Of a DNA stretch of 64,000 bases, positions 21,911-35,578 are shown in pieces. Position 1 is the stretch's first letter. Every line of letters starts with the position of its first letter. Both the position numbers and the translations under genes were made by a program. Location of the stretch: contig CAXHKT010000183.1 in NCBI GenBank assembly GCA_964017195.1, forward strand, positions 849,401 through 913,400, read 5' to 3'. This stretch comes from Siderastrea radians. Lineage: Eukaryota > Cnidaria > Anthozoa > Scleractinia > Rhizangiidae. A model generated the notes under the pieces. That model was not told where the DNA came from. It was given only the letters and a program-made list of their open reading frames with translations, and did not search any database.

Positions 21911-24634
21911 TTGTGTAGAAAGTCTGCGATTTTGTCGATAAGGTGGAAAAAACCCCCATTTTGGGGCCTTCCCTCAGGCCCCAAAAAGCTCAAAAAGCTA
22001 ACTGGCGCTCTCGGCTGCATGCACAATGCTCCCAAATGCATTCAATCCCTTTGGGACCATCCGAAAAAAATTCCTTTTGTGCAAAAGTACAAAGAAAGCG
22101 CGATATGTGCGATCTTTAGGGAAAAAACCCCATTTTGGAGCATTCCCAGAGGCTCAAAAAGGTGTTCTTATCTGCGCAATCTGTCTGCGCAAGGCTGCGC
22201 ACTGGCCCAATAATAATGCAAATCCCTCGGGGCTATCAGAAAAAACAGTTTATTGTGTAGAAAGTCTGCGATTTTGTCGATAAGGTGGAAAAAACCCCCA
22301 TTTTGGGTCCTTCCCTCAGGCCCCAAAAAGCTCAAAAAGCTAACTGGCGCTCTCGGCTGCATGCACAAAGCTCCCAAATGCATTCAATCCCTTTGGGACC
22401 ATCCGAAAAAAATTCCTTTTGTGCAAAAGTACAAAGAAAGCGCGATATGTGCGATCTTTAGGGAAAAAACCCCATTTTGGAGCATTCCCAGAGGCTCAAA
22501 AAGGTGTTCTTATCTGCGCAATCTGTCTGCGCAAGGCTGCGCACTGGCCCAATAATAATGCAAATCCCTCGGGGCTATCAGAAAAAACAGTTTATTGTGT
22601 AGAAAGTCTGCGATTTTGTCGATAAGGTGGAAAAAAACCCCATTTTGGGGCCTTCCCTCAGGCCCCAAAAAGCTAACTGGCGCTCTCGGCTGCATGCACA
22701 AAGCTGCCAAATGCATTCAATCCCTTTGGGACCATCCGAAAAAAATTCCTTTTGTGCAAAAGTACAAAGAAAGCGCGATATGTGCGATCCTTAGGGAAAA
22801 ACCCCATTTTGGGGCATTCCCAGAGGCTCAAAAAGGTGTTCTTAACTGCGCAATCTGTCTGCGCAAGGCTGCGCACTGGCCCAATAATAATGCAAATCCC
22901 TCGGGGCTATCAGAAAAAACAGTTTATTGTGTAGAAAGTCTGCGATTTTGTCGATAAGGTGGAAAAAACCCCCATTTTGGGGCCTTCCCTCAGGCCCCAA
23001 AAAGCTCAAAAAGCTAACTGGCGCTCTCGGCTGCATGCAAAAAGCTCCCAAATGCATTCAATCTCTTTGGGACCATCCGAAAAAAATTCCTTTTGTGCAA
23101 AAGTACAAAGAAAGCGCGATATGTGCGATCCTTAGGGAAAAAACCCCATTTTGGGCCATTCCCAGAGGCTCAAAAAGGTGTTCTTATCTGCGCAATCTGT
23201 CTGCGCAAGGCTGCGCACTGGCCCAATAATAATGCAAATCCCTCGGGGCTATCAGAAAAAACAGTTTATTGTGTAGAAAGTCTGCGATTTTGTCGATAAG
23301 GTGGAAAAAAACCCCATTTTGGGGCCTTCCCTCAGGCCCCAAAAAGCTCAAAAAGCTAACTGGCGCTCTCGGCTGCATGCACAAAGCTCCCAAATGCATT
23401 CAATCCCTTTGGGACCATCCGAAAAAAATTCCTTATGTGCAAAAGTACAAAGAAAGCGCGATATGTGCGATCCTTAGGGAAAAAACCCCATTTTGGGGCA
23501 TTCCCAGAGGCTCAAGAAGGTGTTCTTATCTGCGCAATCTGTCTGCGCAAGGCTGCGCACTGGCCCAATAATAATGCAAATCCCTCGGAGCTATCAGAAA
23601 AAACAGTTTATTGTGTAGAAAGTCTGCGATTTTGTCGATAAGGTGGAAAAAACCCCCATTTTGGAGCCTTCCCTCAGGCCCCAAAAAGCTCAAAAAGCTA
23701 ACTGGCGCTCTCGGCTGCATGCACAAAGCTGCCAAATGCATTCAATCCCTTTGGGACCATCCGAAAAAAAATCCTTTTGTGCAAAAGTACAAAGAAAGCG
23801 CGATATGTGCGATCCTTAGGGAAAAAACCCCATTTTGGGGCATTCCCAGAGGCTAAAAAGGTGTTCTTATCTGCGCAATCTGTCTGCGCAAGGCTGAGCA
23901 CTGGCCCAATAATAATGCAAATCCCTCGGGGCTATCAGAAAAAACAGTTTATTGTGTAGAAAGTCTGCGATGTTGTCGATAAGGTGGAAAAAAACCCCAT
24001 TTTGGGGCCTTCCCTCAGGCCCCAAAAAGCTCAAAAAGCTAACTGGCGCTCTCGGCTGCATGCACAAAGCTCCCAAATGCATTCAATCCCTTTGGGACTA
24101 TCCGAAAAAAATTCATTTTGTGCAAAAGTACAAAGAAAGCGCGATATGTGCGATCCTTAGGGAAAAAACCCCATTTTGGGGCATTCCCAGAGGCTCAAAA
24201 AGGTGTTCTTATCTGCGCAATCTGTCTGCGCAAGGCTGCGCACTGGCCCAATAATAATGCAAATCCCTCGGGGCTATCAGAAAAAACAGTTTATTGTGTA
24301 GAAAGTCTGCGATTTTGTCGATAAGGTGGAAAAAACCCCATTTTGGAGCCTTCCCTCAGGCCCCAAAAAGCTCAAAAAGCTAACTGGCGCTCTTGGCTGC
24401 ATGCACAAAGCTCCCAAATGCATTCAATCCCTTTTTGACCATCCGAAAAAAATTCCTTTTGTGCAAAAGTACAAAGAAAGCGCGATATGTGCGATCCTTA
24501 GGGAAAAAACCCCATTTTGGGGCATTCCCAGAGGCTCAAAAAGGTGTTCTTATCTTCGCAATCTGTCTGCGCAAGGCTGCGCACTGGCCCAATAATAATG
24601 CAAATCCCTTGGGGCTATCAGAAAAAACAGTTTA
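21911..24634 (+). repeat. Monomers between the two block copies
   Basis: Eight units that do not belong to the duplicated block. They include adjacent units at 21,911 and 22,253 that share GATCTTTAGGG with TGGAGC, the 332-bp unit at 22,595, and the unit at 23,611 with AGGCTAAAAAGG (1 bp short). With the block they make up one 23-unit period of about 7,855 bp. Confidence 0.85.
22595..22926 (+). repeat. 332-bp monomer with a 9-bp deletion
   Basis: CCAAAAAGCTAACTGG is read in place of the usual sequence with two AAAAAGCT copies, so 9 bp is missing at about 22,667-22,676. One further base is missing from the half-B A-run (GGGAAAAACCCC). The 9-bp loss equals one copy of the direct repeat. Confidence 0.9.
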
Positions 24635-27600
24635 TTGTGTAGAAAGTCTGCGATTTTGTCGATAAGGTGGAAAAAAACCCCATTTTGGGGCCTTCCCTCA
24701 GGCCCCAAAAAGCTCAAAAAGCTAACTGGCGCTCTCGGCTGCATGCACAAAGCTCCCAAATGCATTCAATCCCTTTGGGACCATCCGAAAAAAATTCCTT
24801 TTGTGCAAAAGTACAAAGAAAGCGCGATATGTGCGATCCTTAGGGAAAAAACCAAATTTTGGTGCATTCCCAGAGGCTCAAAAAGGTGTTCTTATCTGCG
24901 CAATCTGTCTGCGCAAGGCTGCGCACTGGGCCAATAATAATGCAAATCCCTCGGGGCTATCAGAAAAAACAGTTTATTGTGTAGAAAGTCTGCGATTTTG
25001 TCGATAACGTGGAAAAAAACCCCATTTTGGGGCCTTCCCTCAGGCCCCAAAAAGTTCAAAAAGCTAACTGGCGCTCTCGGCTGCATGCACAAAGCTCCGA
25101 AATGCATTCAATCCCTTTGGGACCATCCGAAAAAAATTCCTTTTGTGCAAAAGTACAAAGAAAGCGCGATATGTGCGATCCTTAGGGAAAAAACACCATT
25201 TTGGGGCATTCCTAGAGGATCAAAAAGGTGTTCTTATCTGCGCAATCTGTCTGCGCAAGGCTGCGCACTGGCCCAATAATAATGCAAATCCCTCGGGGCT
25301 ATCAGAAAAAACAGTTTATTGTGTAGAAAGTCTGCGATTTTGTCGATAAGGTGGAAAAAACCCCCATTTTGGGGCCTTCCCTCAGGCCCCAAAAAGCTCA
25401 AAAAGCTAACTGGCGCTCTCGGCTGCATGCACAAAGCTCCCAAATGCATTCAATCCCTTTGGGACCATCCGAAAAAAATTCCTTTTGTGCAAAAGTACAA
25501 AGAAAGCGCGATATGTGCGATCCTTAGGGAAAAAACCCCATTTTGGGGCATTCCCAGAGGCTCAAAAAGGTGTTCTTATCTCCGCAATCTGTCTGCGCAA
25601 GGCTGCGCACTGGCCCAATAATAATGCAAATCCCTCGGGGCTATCAGAAAAAACAGTTTATTGTGTAGCAAGTCTGCGATTTTCTCGATAAGGTGGAAAA
25701 AACCCCCATATTGGGGCCTTCCCTCAGGCCCCAATAAGCTCAAAAAGCTAACTGGCGCTCTCGGCTGCATGCACAAAGCTCCCAAATGCATTCAATCCCT
25801 TTGGGACCATCCGAAAAAAATTCCTTTTGTGCAAAAGTACAAAGAAAGCGCGATATGTGCGATCCTTAGGGAAAAAACCCCATTTTGGGGCATTCCCAGA
25901 GGCTCAAAAAGGTGTTCTTATCTGCGCAATCTGTCTGCGCAAGGCTGCGCACTGGCCCAATAATAATGCAAATCCCTTGGGGCTATCAGAAAAAACAGTT
26001 TATTGTGTAGATAGTCTTCGATTTTGTCGATAAGGTGGAAAAAACCCCCATTTTGGGGCCTTCCCTCAGGCCCCAAACAGCTCAAAAAGCTAACTGGCGC
26101 TCTCGGCTGCATGCACAAAGCTCCTAAATGCATTCAATCCCTTTGGGACCATCCGAAAAAAATTCCTTTTGTGCAAAAGTACAAAGAAAGCGCGATATGT
26201 GCGATCCTTAGGGAAAAAACCCCATTTTGGGGCATTCCCAGAGGCTCAAAAAGGTGTTCTTATCTGCGCAATCTGTCTGCGCAAGGCTGCGCACTGGCCC
26301 AATAATAATGCAAATCCCTCGGGGCTATCAGAAAAAACAGTTTATTGTGTAGAAAGTCTGCGATTTTGTCGATAAGGTGGAAAAAACCCCCATTTTGGGG
26401 CCTTCCCTCAGGCCCCAAAAAGCTCAAAAAGCTAACTGGCGCTCTCGGCTGCATGCACAAAGCTCCCAAATGCATTCAATCCCTTTGGGACCATCCGAAA
26501 AAAATTCCTTTTGTGCAAAACTACAAAGAAAGCGCGATATGTGCGATCCTTAGGGAAAAAACCCCATTTTGGGGCATTCCCAGAGGCTCAAAAAGGTGTT
26601 CTTATCTGCGCAATCTGTCTGCGCAAGGCTGCGCACTGGCCCAATAATAATGCAAATCCCTCGGGGCTATCAGAAAAAACAGTTTATTGTGTAGAAAGTC
26701 TGCGATTTTGTCGATAAGGTGGAAAAAACCCCCATTTTGGGGCCTTCCGTCAGGCCCCAAAAAGCTCAAAAAGCTAACTGGCGCTCTCGGCTGCATGCAC
26801 AAAGCTCCCAAATGCATTCAATCCCTTTGGGACCATCCGAAAAAAATTCCTTTTGTGCAAAAGTACAAAGAAAGCGCAATATGTGCGATCCTTAGGGAAA
26901 AAACCCCATTTTGGGGCATTCCCAGAGGCTCAAAAAGGTGTTCTTATCTGCGCAATCTGTCTGTGCAAGGCTGCGCACTGGCCCAATAATAATGCAAATC
27001 CCTCGGGCCTACCAGAAAAAACAGTTTATTGTGTAGAAAGTCTGCGATTTTGTCGATAAGGTGGAAAAAAACCCCCATTTTGGAGCCTTCCCTCAGGCTC
27101 CAAAAAGCTCAAAAAGCTAACTGGCGCTCTCGGCTGCATGCACAAAGCTCCCAAATGCAGTCAATCCCTTTGGGACCATCCCAAAAAAAATCCTTTTGTG
27201 CAAAAGTACAAAGAAAGCGCGATATGTGCGATCCTTAGGGAAAAAACCCCATTTTGGGGCATTCCCAGAGGCTCAAAAAGGTGTTCTTATCTGCGCAATC
27301 TGTCTGCGCAAGGCTGCGCACTGGCCCAATAATAATGCAAATCCCTCGGGGCTATCAGAAAAAACAGTTTATTGTGTAGAAAGTCTGCGATTTTGTCGAT
27401 AAGGTGGAAAAAAACCCCATTTTGGGGCCTTCCCTCAGGCCCCAAAAAGCTCAAAAAGCTAACTGGCGCTCTCGGCTGCATGCACAAAGCTCCCAAATGC
27501 ATTCAATCCCTTTGGGACCATCCGAGAAAAATTCCTTTTGTGCAAAAGTACAAAGAAAGCGCGATATGTGCGATCCTTAGGGAAAAAACCCCATTTTGGG

Positions 27601-29766
27601 GCATTCCCAGAGGCTCAAAAAGGTGTTCTTATCTGCGCAATCTGTCTGCGCAAGGCTGCGCACTGGCCCAATAATAATGCAAATCCCTCGGGGCTATCAG
27701 AAAAAACAGTTTATTGTGTAGAAAGTCTGCGATTTTGTCGATAAGGTGGAAAAAAACCCCATTTTGGGGCATTCCCTCAGGCCCCAAAAAGCTCAAAAAG
27801 CTAACTGGCGCTCTCGGCTGCATGCACAAAGCTCCCAAATGCATTCAATCCCTTTGGGACCATCCGAAAAAAATTCCTTTTGTGCAAAAGTACAAAGAAA
27901 GCGCGATATGTGCGATCCTTAGGGAAAAACCCCATTTTGGGGCATTCCCAGAGGCTCAAAAAGGTGTTCTTATCTGCGCAATCTGTCTGCGCAAGGCTGC
28001 GCACTGGCCCAATAATAATGCAAATCCCTCGGGGCTATCAGAAAAAACAGTTTATTGTGTAGAAAGTCTGCGATTTTGTCGATAAGGTGGAAAAAACCCC
28101 CATTTTGGGGCCTTCCCTCAGGCCCCAAAAAGCTCAAAAAGCTAACTGGCGCTCTCGGCTGCATGCAAAAAGCTCCCAAATGCATTCAATCTCTTTGGGA
28201 CCATCCGAAAAAAATTCCTTTTGTCCAAAAGTACAAAGAAAGGGCGATATGTGCGATCCTTAGGGAAAAAACCCCATTTTGGGGCATTCCCAGAGGCTCA
28301 AAAAGGTGTTCTTATCTGCGCAATCTGTCTGCGCAAGGCTGGGCACTGGCCCAATAATAATGCAAATCCCTCGGGGCTATCCGAAAAAACAGTTTATTGT
28401 GTAGAAAGTCTGCGATTTTGTCGATAAGGTGGAAAAAAACCCCCATTTTGGGGCCTTCCCTCAGGCCCCAAAAATCTCAAAAAGCTAACTGGCGCTCTCG
28501 GCTGCATGCACAAAGCTCCCAAATGCATTCAATCCCTTTGGGACCATCCGAAAAAAATTCCTTTTGTGCAAAAGTACAAAGAAAGCGCGATATGTGCGAT
28601 CCTTAGGGAAAAAACCCCATTTTGGGGCATTCCCAGAGGCTCAAAAAGGTGTTCTTATCTGCGCAATCTGTCTGCGCAAGGCTGTGCACTGGCCCAATAA
28701 TAATGCAAATCCCTCGGGGCTATCCGAAAAAACAGTTTATTGTGTAGAAAGTCTGCGATTTTGTCGATAAGGTGGAAAAAACCCCCATTTTGGGGCCTTC
28801 CCTCATGCCCCAAAAATCTCAAAAAGCTAACTGGCGCTCTCGGCTGCATGCACAAAGCTCCCAAATGCATACAATCCCTTTGGGACCATCCGAAAAAAAT
28901 TCCTTTTGTGTAAAAGTACAAAGAAAGCGCGATATGTGCGATCCTTAGGGAAAAAACCCCATTTTGGGGCATTCCCAGAGGCTCAAAAAGGTGTTCTTAT
29001 CTGCGCAATCTGTCTGCGCAAGGCTGCGCACTGGCCCAATAATAATGCAAATCCCTCGGGGCTATCAGAAAAAACAGTTTATTGTGTAGAAAGTCTGCGA
29101 TTTTGTCGATAAGGTGGAAAAAACCCCCATTTTGGGGCCTTCCCTCAGGCCCCAAACAGCTCAAAAAGCTAACTGGCGCTCTCGGCTGCATGCACAAAGC
29201 TCCCAAATGCATTCAATCCCTTTGGGACCATCCGAAAAAAATTCCTTTTGTGCAAAAGTACAAAGAAAGCGCGATATGTGCGATCCTTAGGGAAAAAACC
29301 CCATTTTGGGGCATTCCCAGAGGCTCAAAAAGGTGTTCTTATCTGCGCAATCTGTCTGCGCAAGGCTGCGCACTGGCCCAATAATAATGCATATCCCTCG
29401 GGCCTACCAGAAAAAACAGTTTATTGTGTAGAAAGTCTGCGATTTTGTCGATAAGGTGGAAAAAAACCCCCATTTTGGAGCCTTCCCTCAGGCCCCAAAA
29501 AGCTCAAAAAGCTAACTGGCGCTCTCGGCTGCATGCACAAAGCTCCCAAATGCATTCAATCCCTTTGGGACCATCGGAAAAAAATTCCTTTTGTGTAAAA
29601 GTACAAAGAAAGCGCGATATGTGCGATCCTTAGGGAAAAAACCCCATTTTGGGGCATTCCCAGAGGCTCAAAAAGGTGTTCTTATCTGCGCAATCTGTCT
29701 GCGCAAGGCTGCGCACTGGCCCAATAATAATGCAAATCCCTCGGGGCTATCAGAAAAAACAGTTTA
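24635..29766 (+). repeat. 15-monomer block, copy 2 (partner at 16,780)
   Basis: Matches copy 1. Differences seen: three in the unit at 24,977 (ATAACGTGG, AAAAAGTTC, ATTCCTAGAGG), two at 26,003, one at 26,345 (CAAAACTAC), one at 26,687 (TTCCGTCAGG), one extra C at 28,397, and one at 29,424 (CCCCCATTTT against CCCCGATTTT). The left edge falls between about 24,602 and 24,840. The right edge falls between about 29,600 and 29,800. No unit before or after matches the partner. Confidence 0.92.
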
Positions 29767-32700
29767 TTGTGTAGAAAGTCTGCGATTTTGTCGATAAAGT
29801 GGAAAAAACCCCCATTTTGGGGCCTTCCCTCAGGCCCCAAAAAGCTCAAAAAGCTAACTGGCGCTCTCGGCTGCATGCACAAAGCTCCCAAATGCATTCA
29901 ATCCCTTTGGGACCATCCGAAAAAAATTCCTTTCGTGCAAAAGTACAAAGAAAGCGCGATATGTGCGATCCTTAGGGAAAAAACCCCATTTTGGGGCATT
30001 CCCAGAGGCTCAAAAAGGTGTTCTTATCTGCGCAATCTGTCTGCGCAAGGCTGCGCACTGGCCCAATAATAATGCAAATACCTCGGGGCTATCAGAAAAA
30101 ACAGTTTAATGTGTAGAAAGTCTGCGATTTTGTCGATAAGGTGGAAAAAAACCCCATTTTGGGGCCTTCCCTCAGGCCCCAAAAAGCTCAAAAAGCTAAC
30201 CGGCGCTCTCGGCTGCATGCACAAAGCTCCCAAATGCATTCAATCCCTTTGGGACCATCCGAAAAAAATTCCTTTTGTGCAAAAGTACAAAGAAAGCGCG
30301 ATATGTGCGATCCTTAGGGAAAAACCCCATTTTGGGGCATTCCCAGAGGCTCAAAAAGGTGTTCTTATCTGCGCAATCTGTCTGCGCAAGGCTGCGCACT
30401 GGCCCAATAATAATGCAAATCCCTCGGGGCTATCAGAAAAAACAGTTTATTGTGTAGAAAGTCTGCGATTTTGTCGATAAGGTGGAAAAAACCCCCATTT
30501 TGGGGCCTTCCCTCAGGCCCCAAAAAGCTCAAAAAGCTAACTGGCGCTCTCGGCTGCATGCAAAAAGCTCCCAAATGCATTCAATCTCTTTGGGACCATC
30601 CGAAAAAAATTCCTTTTGTCCAAAAGTACAAAGAAAGCGCGATATGTGCGATCCTTAGGGAAAAAACCCCATTTTGGGGCATTCCCAGAGGCTCAAAAAG
30701 GTGTTTTTATCTGCGCAATCTGTCTGCGCAAGGCTGCACACTGGCCCAATAATAATGCAAATCCCTCGGGGCTATCAGAAAAAACAGTTTATTGTGTAGA
30801 AAGTCTGCGATTTTGTCGATAAGGTGGAAAAAACCCCCATTTTGGGGCCTTCCCTCAGGCCCCAAAAAGCTCAAAAAGCTAACTGGCGCTCTCGGCTGCA
30901 TGCAAAAAGCTCCCAAATGCATTCAATCTCTTTGGGACCATCCGAAAAAAATTCCTTTTGTCCAAAAGTACAAAGAAAGCGCGATATGTGCGATCCTTAG
31001 GGAAAAAACCCCATTTTGGGGCATTCCCAGAGGCTCAAAAAGGTGTTCTTATCTGCGCAATCTGTCTGCGCAAGGCTGTGCACTGGCCCAATAATAATGC
31101 AAATCCCTCGGGGCTATAAGAAAAAAACAGTTTATTGTGTAGAAAGTCTGCGATTTTGTCGATAAGGTGGAAAAAACCCCCATTTTGGGGCCTTCCCTCA
31201 GGCCCCAAAAAGCTCAAAAAGCTAACTGGCGCTCTCGGCTGCATGCAAAAAGCTCCCAAATGCATTCAATCCCTTTGGGACCATCCGAAAAAAATTCCTT
31301 TTGTCCAAAAGTACAAAGAAAGCGCGATATGTGCGATCTTTAGGGAAAAAACCCCATTTTGGGGCATTCCCAGAGGCTCAAAAAGATGTTCTTATCTGCG
31401 CAATCTGTCTGTGCAAGGCTGCGCACTGGCCCAATAATAATGCAAATCCCTCGGGGCTATCAGAAAAAACAGTTTATTGTGTAGAAAGTCTGCGATTTTG
31501 TCGATAAGGTGGAAAAAAACCCCATTTTGGGGCCTTCCCTCAGGCCCCAAAAAGCTCAAAAAGCTAACTGGCGCTCTCGGCTGCATGCACAAAGCTCCCA
31601 AATGCATTCAATCCCTTTGGGACTATCCGAAAAAAATTCATTTTGTGCAAAAGTACAAAGAAAGCGCGATATGTGCGATCCTTAGGGAAAAAACACCATT
31701 TTGGGGAATTCCCAGAGGCTCAAAAAGGTGTTCTTATCTGCGCAATCTGTCTGCGCAAGGCTGCGCACTGGCCCAATAATAATGCAAATCCCTCGGGGCT
31801 ATCAGAAAAAACAGTTTATTGTGTAGAAAGTCTGCGATTTTGTCGATAAGGTGGAAAAAACCCCCATTTTGGGGCCTTCCCTCAGGCCCCAAAAAGCTCA
31901 AAAAGCTAACTGGCGCTCTCGGCTGCATGCACAAAGCTCCCAAATGCATTCAATCCCTTTGGGACCATCCGAAAAAAATTCCTTTTGTGCAAAAGTACAA
32001 AGAAAGCGCCATATGTGCGATCCTTAGGGAAAAAACCCCATTTTGGGGCATTCCCAGAGGCTCAAAAAGGTGTTCTTATCTCCGCAATCTGTCTGCGCAA
32101 GGCTGCGCACTGGCCCAATAATAATGCAAATCCCTCGGGGCTATCAGAAAAAACAGTTTATTGTGTAAAAAGTCTGCGATTTTCTCGATAAGGTGGAAAA
32201 AAACCCCATTTTGGGGCCTTCCCTCAGGCCCCAAAAAGCTCAAAAAGCTAACTGGCGCTCTCGGCTGCATGCACAAAGCTCCCAAATGCATTCAATCCCT
32301 TTGGGACCATCCGAAAAAAATTCCTTTTGTGCAAAAGTACAAAGAAAGCGCGATATGTGCGATCCTTAGGGAAAAAACCCCATTTTGGGGCATTCCCAGA
32401 GGCTCAAAAAGGTGTTCTTATCTCCGCAATCTGTCTGCGCAAGGCTGCGCACTGGCCCAATAATAATGCAAATCCCTCGGGGCTATCAGAAAAAACAGTT
32501 TATTGTGTAGAAAGTCTGCGATTTTGTCGATAAGGTGGAAAAAACCCCCATTTTGGGGCCTTCCCTCAGGCCCCAAAAAGCTCAAAAAGCTAACTGGCGC
32601 TCTCGGCTGCATGCACAAAGCTCCCAAATGCATTCAATCCCTTTGGGACCATCCGAAAAAAATTCCTTTTGTGCAAAAGTACAAAGAAAGCGCGATATGT

Positions 32701-34894
32701 GCGATCCTTAGGGAAAAAACCCCATTTTGGGGCATTCCCAGAGGCTCAAAAAGGTGTTCTTATCTGCGCAATCTGTCTGCGCAAGGCTGCGCACTGGCCC
32801 AATAATAATGCAAATCCCTCGGGGCTATCAGAAAAAACAGTTTATTGTGTAGAAAGTCTGCGATTTTGTCGATAAGGTGGAAAAAACCCCCATTTTGGGG
32901 CCTTCCCTCAGGCCCCAAACAGCTCAAAAAGCTAACTGGCGCTCTCGGCTGCATGCACAAAGCTCCCAAATGCATTCAATCCCTTTGGGACCATCCGAAA
33001 AAAATTCCTTTTGTGCAAAAGTACAAAGAAAGCGCGATATGTGCGATCCTTAGGGAAAAAACCCCATTTTGGGGCATTCCCAGAGGCTCAAAAAGGTGTT
33101 CTTATCTGCGCAATCTGTCTGCGCAAGGCTGCGCACTGGCCCAATAATAATGCAAATCCCTCGGGGCTATCAGAAAAAACAGTTTATTGTGTAGAAAGTC
33201 TGCGATTTTGTCGATAAGGTGGAAAAAACCCCCATTTTGGGGCCTTCCCTCAGGCCCCAAAAAGCTCAAAAAGCTAACTGGCGCTCTCGGCTGCATGCAC
33301 AAAGCTCCCAAATGCATTCAATCCCTTTGGGACCATCCGAAAAAAATTCCTTTCGTGCAAAAGTACAAAGAAAGCGCGATATGTGCGATCCTTAGGGAAA
33401 AAACCCCATTTTGGGGCATTCCCAGAGGCTCAAAAAGGTGTTCTTATCTGCGCAATCTGTCTGCGCAAGGCTGCGCACTGGCCCAATAATAATGCAAATA
33501 CCTCGGGGCTATCAGAAAAAACAGTTTAATGTGTAGAAAGTGTGCGATTTTGTCGATAAGGTGGAAAAAACCCCCATTTTGGGGCCTTCCCTCAGGCCCC
33601 AAAAAGCTCAAAAAGCTAACCGGCGCTCTCGGCTGCATGCACAAAGCTCCCAAATGCATTCAATCCCTTTGGGACCATCCGAAAAAAATTCCTTTTGTGC
33701 AAAAGTACAAAGAAAGCGCGATATGTGCGATCCTTAGGGAAAAACCCCATTTTGGGGCATTCCCAGAGGCTCAAAAAGGTGTTCTTATCTGCGCAATCTG
33801 TCTGCGCAAGGCTGCGCACTGGCCCAATAATAATGCAAATCCCTCGGGGCTATCAGAAAAAACAGTTTATTGTGTAGAAAGTCTGCGATTTTGTCGATAA
33901 GGTGGAAAAAACCCCCATTTTGGGGCCTTCCCTCAGGCCCCAAAAAGCTCAAAAAGCTAACTGGCGCTCTCGGCTGCATGCAAAAAGCTCCCAAATGCAT
34001 TCAATCTCTTTGGGACCATCCGAAAAAAATTCCTTTTGTGCAAAAGTACAAAGAAAGCGCGATATGTGCGATCTTTAGGGAAAAAACCCCATTTTGGGGC
34101 ATTCCCAGAGGCTCAAAAAGGTGTTCTTATCTGCGCAATCTGTCTGCGCAAGGCTGCGCACTGGCCCAATAATAATGCAAATACCTCGGGGCTATCAGAA
34201 AAAACAGTTTAATGTGTAGAAAGTGTGCGATTTTGTCGATAAGGTGGAAAAAACCCCCATTTTGGGGCCTTCCCTCAGGCCCCAAAAAGCTCAAAAAGCT
34301 AACCGGCGCTCTCGGCTGCATGCACAAAGCTTCCAAATGCATTCAATCCCTTTGGGACCATCCGAAAAAAATTCCTTTTGTGCAAAAGTACAAAGAAAGC
34401 GCGATATGTGCGATCCTTAGGGAAAAACCCCATTTTGGGGCATTCCCAGAGGCTCAAAAAGGTGTTCTTATCTGCGCAATCTGTCTGCGCAAGGCTGCGC
34501 ACTGGCCCAATAATAATGCAAATCCCTCGGGGCTATCAGAAAAAACAGTTTATTGTGTAGAAAGTCTGCGATTTTGTCGATAAGGTGGAAAAAACCCCCA
34601 TTTTGGGGCCTTCCCTCAGGCCCCAAAAAGCTCAAAAAGCTAACTGGCGCTCTCGGCTGCATGCAAAAAGCTCCCAAATGCATTCAATCTCTTTGGGACC
34701 ATCCGAAAAAAATTCCTTTTGTGCAAAAGTACAAAGAAAGCGCGATATGTGCGATCTTTAGGGAAAAAACCCCATTTTGGAGCATTCCCAGAGGCTCAAA
34801 AAGGTGTTCTTATCTGCGCAATCTGTCTGCGCAAGGCTGCGCACTGGCCCAATAATAATGCAAATCCCTCGGGGCTATCAGAAAAAACAGTTTA
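29767..34894 (+). repeat. Monomers with a 3,420-bp partial HOR and a 683-bp dimer
   Basis: The trio at 29,767-30,791 (CTTTCGTGC with AATACCTCGG; TTTAATGTGTAG with AACCGGCGC and a missing A; GCAAAAAGC with TCTCTTTGGG) recurs at 33,187-34,211, an offset of 3,420 bp. The pair at 33,529 and 33,870 is then repeated at 34,212 and 34,553 (period 683). Units 30,450, 30,792 and 31,135 share GCAAAAAGC and TTGTCCAAAAG. The unit at 30,792 has CTATAAGAAAAAAAC, 1 bp longer. Confidence 0.82.
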
Positions 34895-35578
34895 TTGTGT
34901 AGAAAGTCTGCGATTTTGTCGATGAGGTGGAAAAAACCCCCATTTTGGGGCCTTCCCTCAGGCCCCAAAAAGCTCAAAAAGCTAACTGGCGCTCTCGGCT
35001 GCATGCACAAAGCTCCCAAATGCATTCAATCTCTTTGGGACCATCCGAAAAAAATTCCTTTTGTGCAAAAGTACAAAGAAAGCGCGATATGTGCGATCCT
35101 TAGGGAAAAAACCCCATTTTGGGGCATTCCCAGAGGCTCAAAAAGGTGTTCTTATCTGCGCAATCTGTCTGCGCAAGGCTGCGCACTGGCCCAATAATAA
35201 TGCAAATCCCTCGGGGCTATCAGAAAAAACAGTTTATTGTGTAGAAAGTCTGCGATTTTGTCGATAAGGTGGAAAAAACCCCCATCTTGGGGCCTTCCCT
35301 CAGGCCCCAAAAAGCTCAAAAAGCTAACTGGCGCTCTCGGCTGCATGCACAAAGCTACCAAATGCATTCAATCTCTTTGGAACCATCCGAAAAAAAATCC
35401 TTTTGTGCAAAAGTACAAAGAAAGCGCGATATGTGCGATCCTTAGGGAAAAAACCCCATTTTGGGGCATTCCCAGAGGCTCAAAAAGGTGTTCTTATCTG
35501 CGCAATCTGTCTGCGCAAGGCTGTGCACTGGCCCAATAATAATGCAAATCCCTCGGGGCTATCAGAAAAAACAGTTTA
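34895..35578 (+). repeat. Two divergent monomers
   Basis: The unit at 34,895 is an isolated GATGAG unit, far from the main group. The unit at 35,237 has CCATCTTGG, AAAGCTACC, TTTGGAACC and CCGAAAAAAAATCC. Confidence 0.75.
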
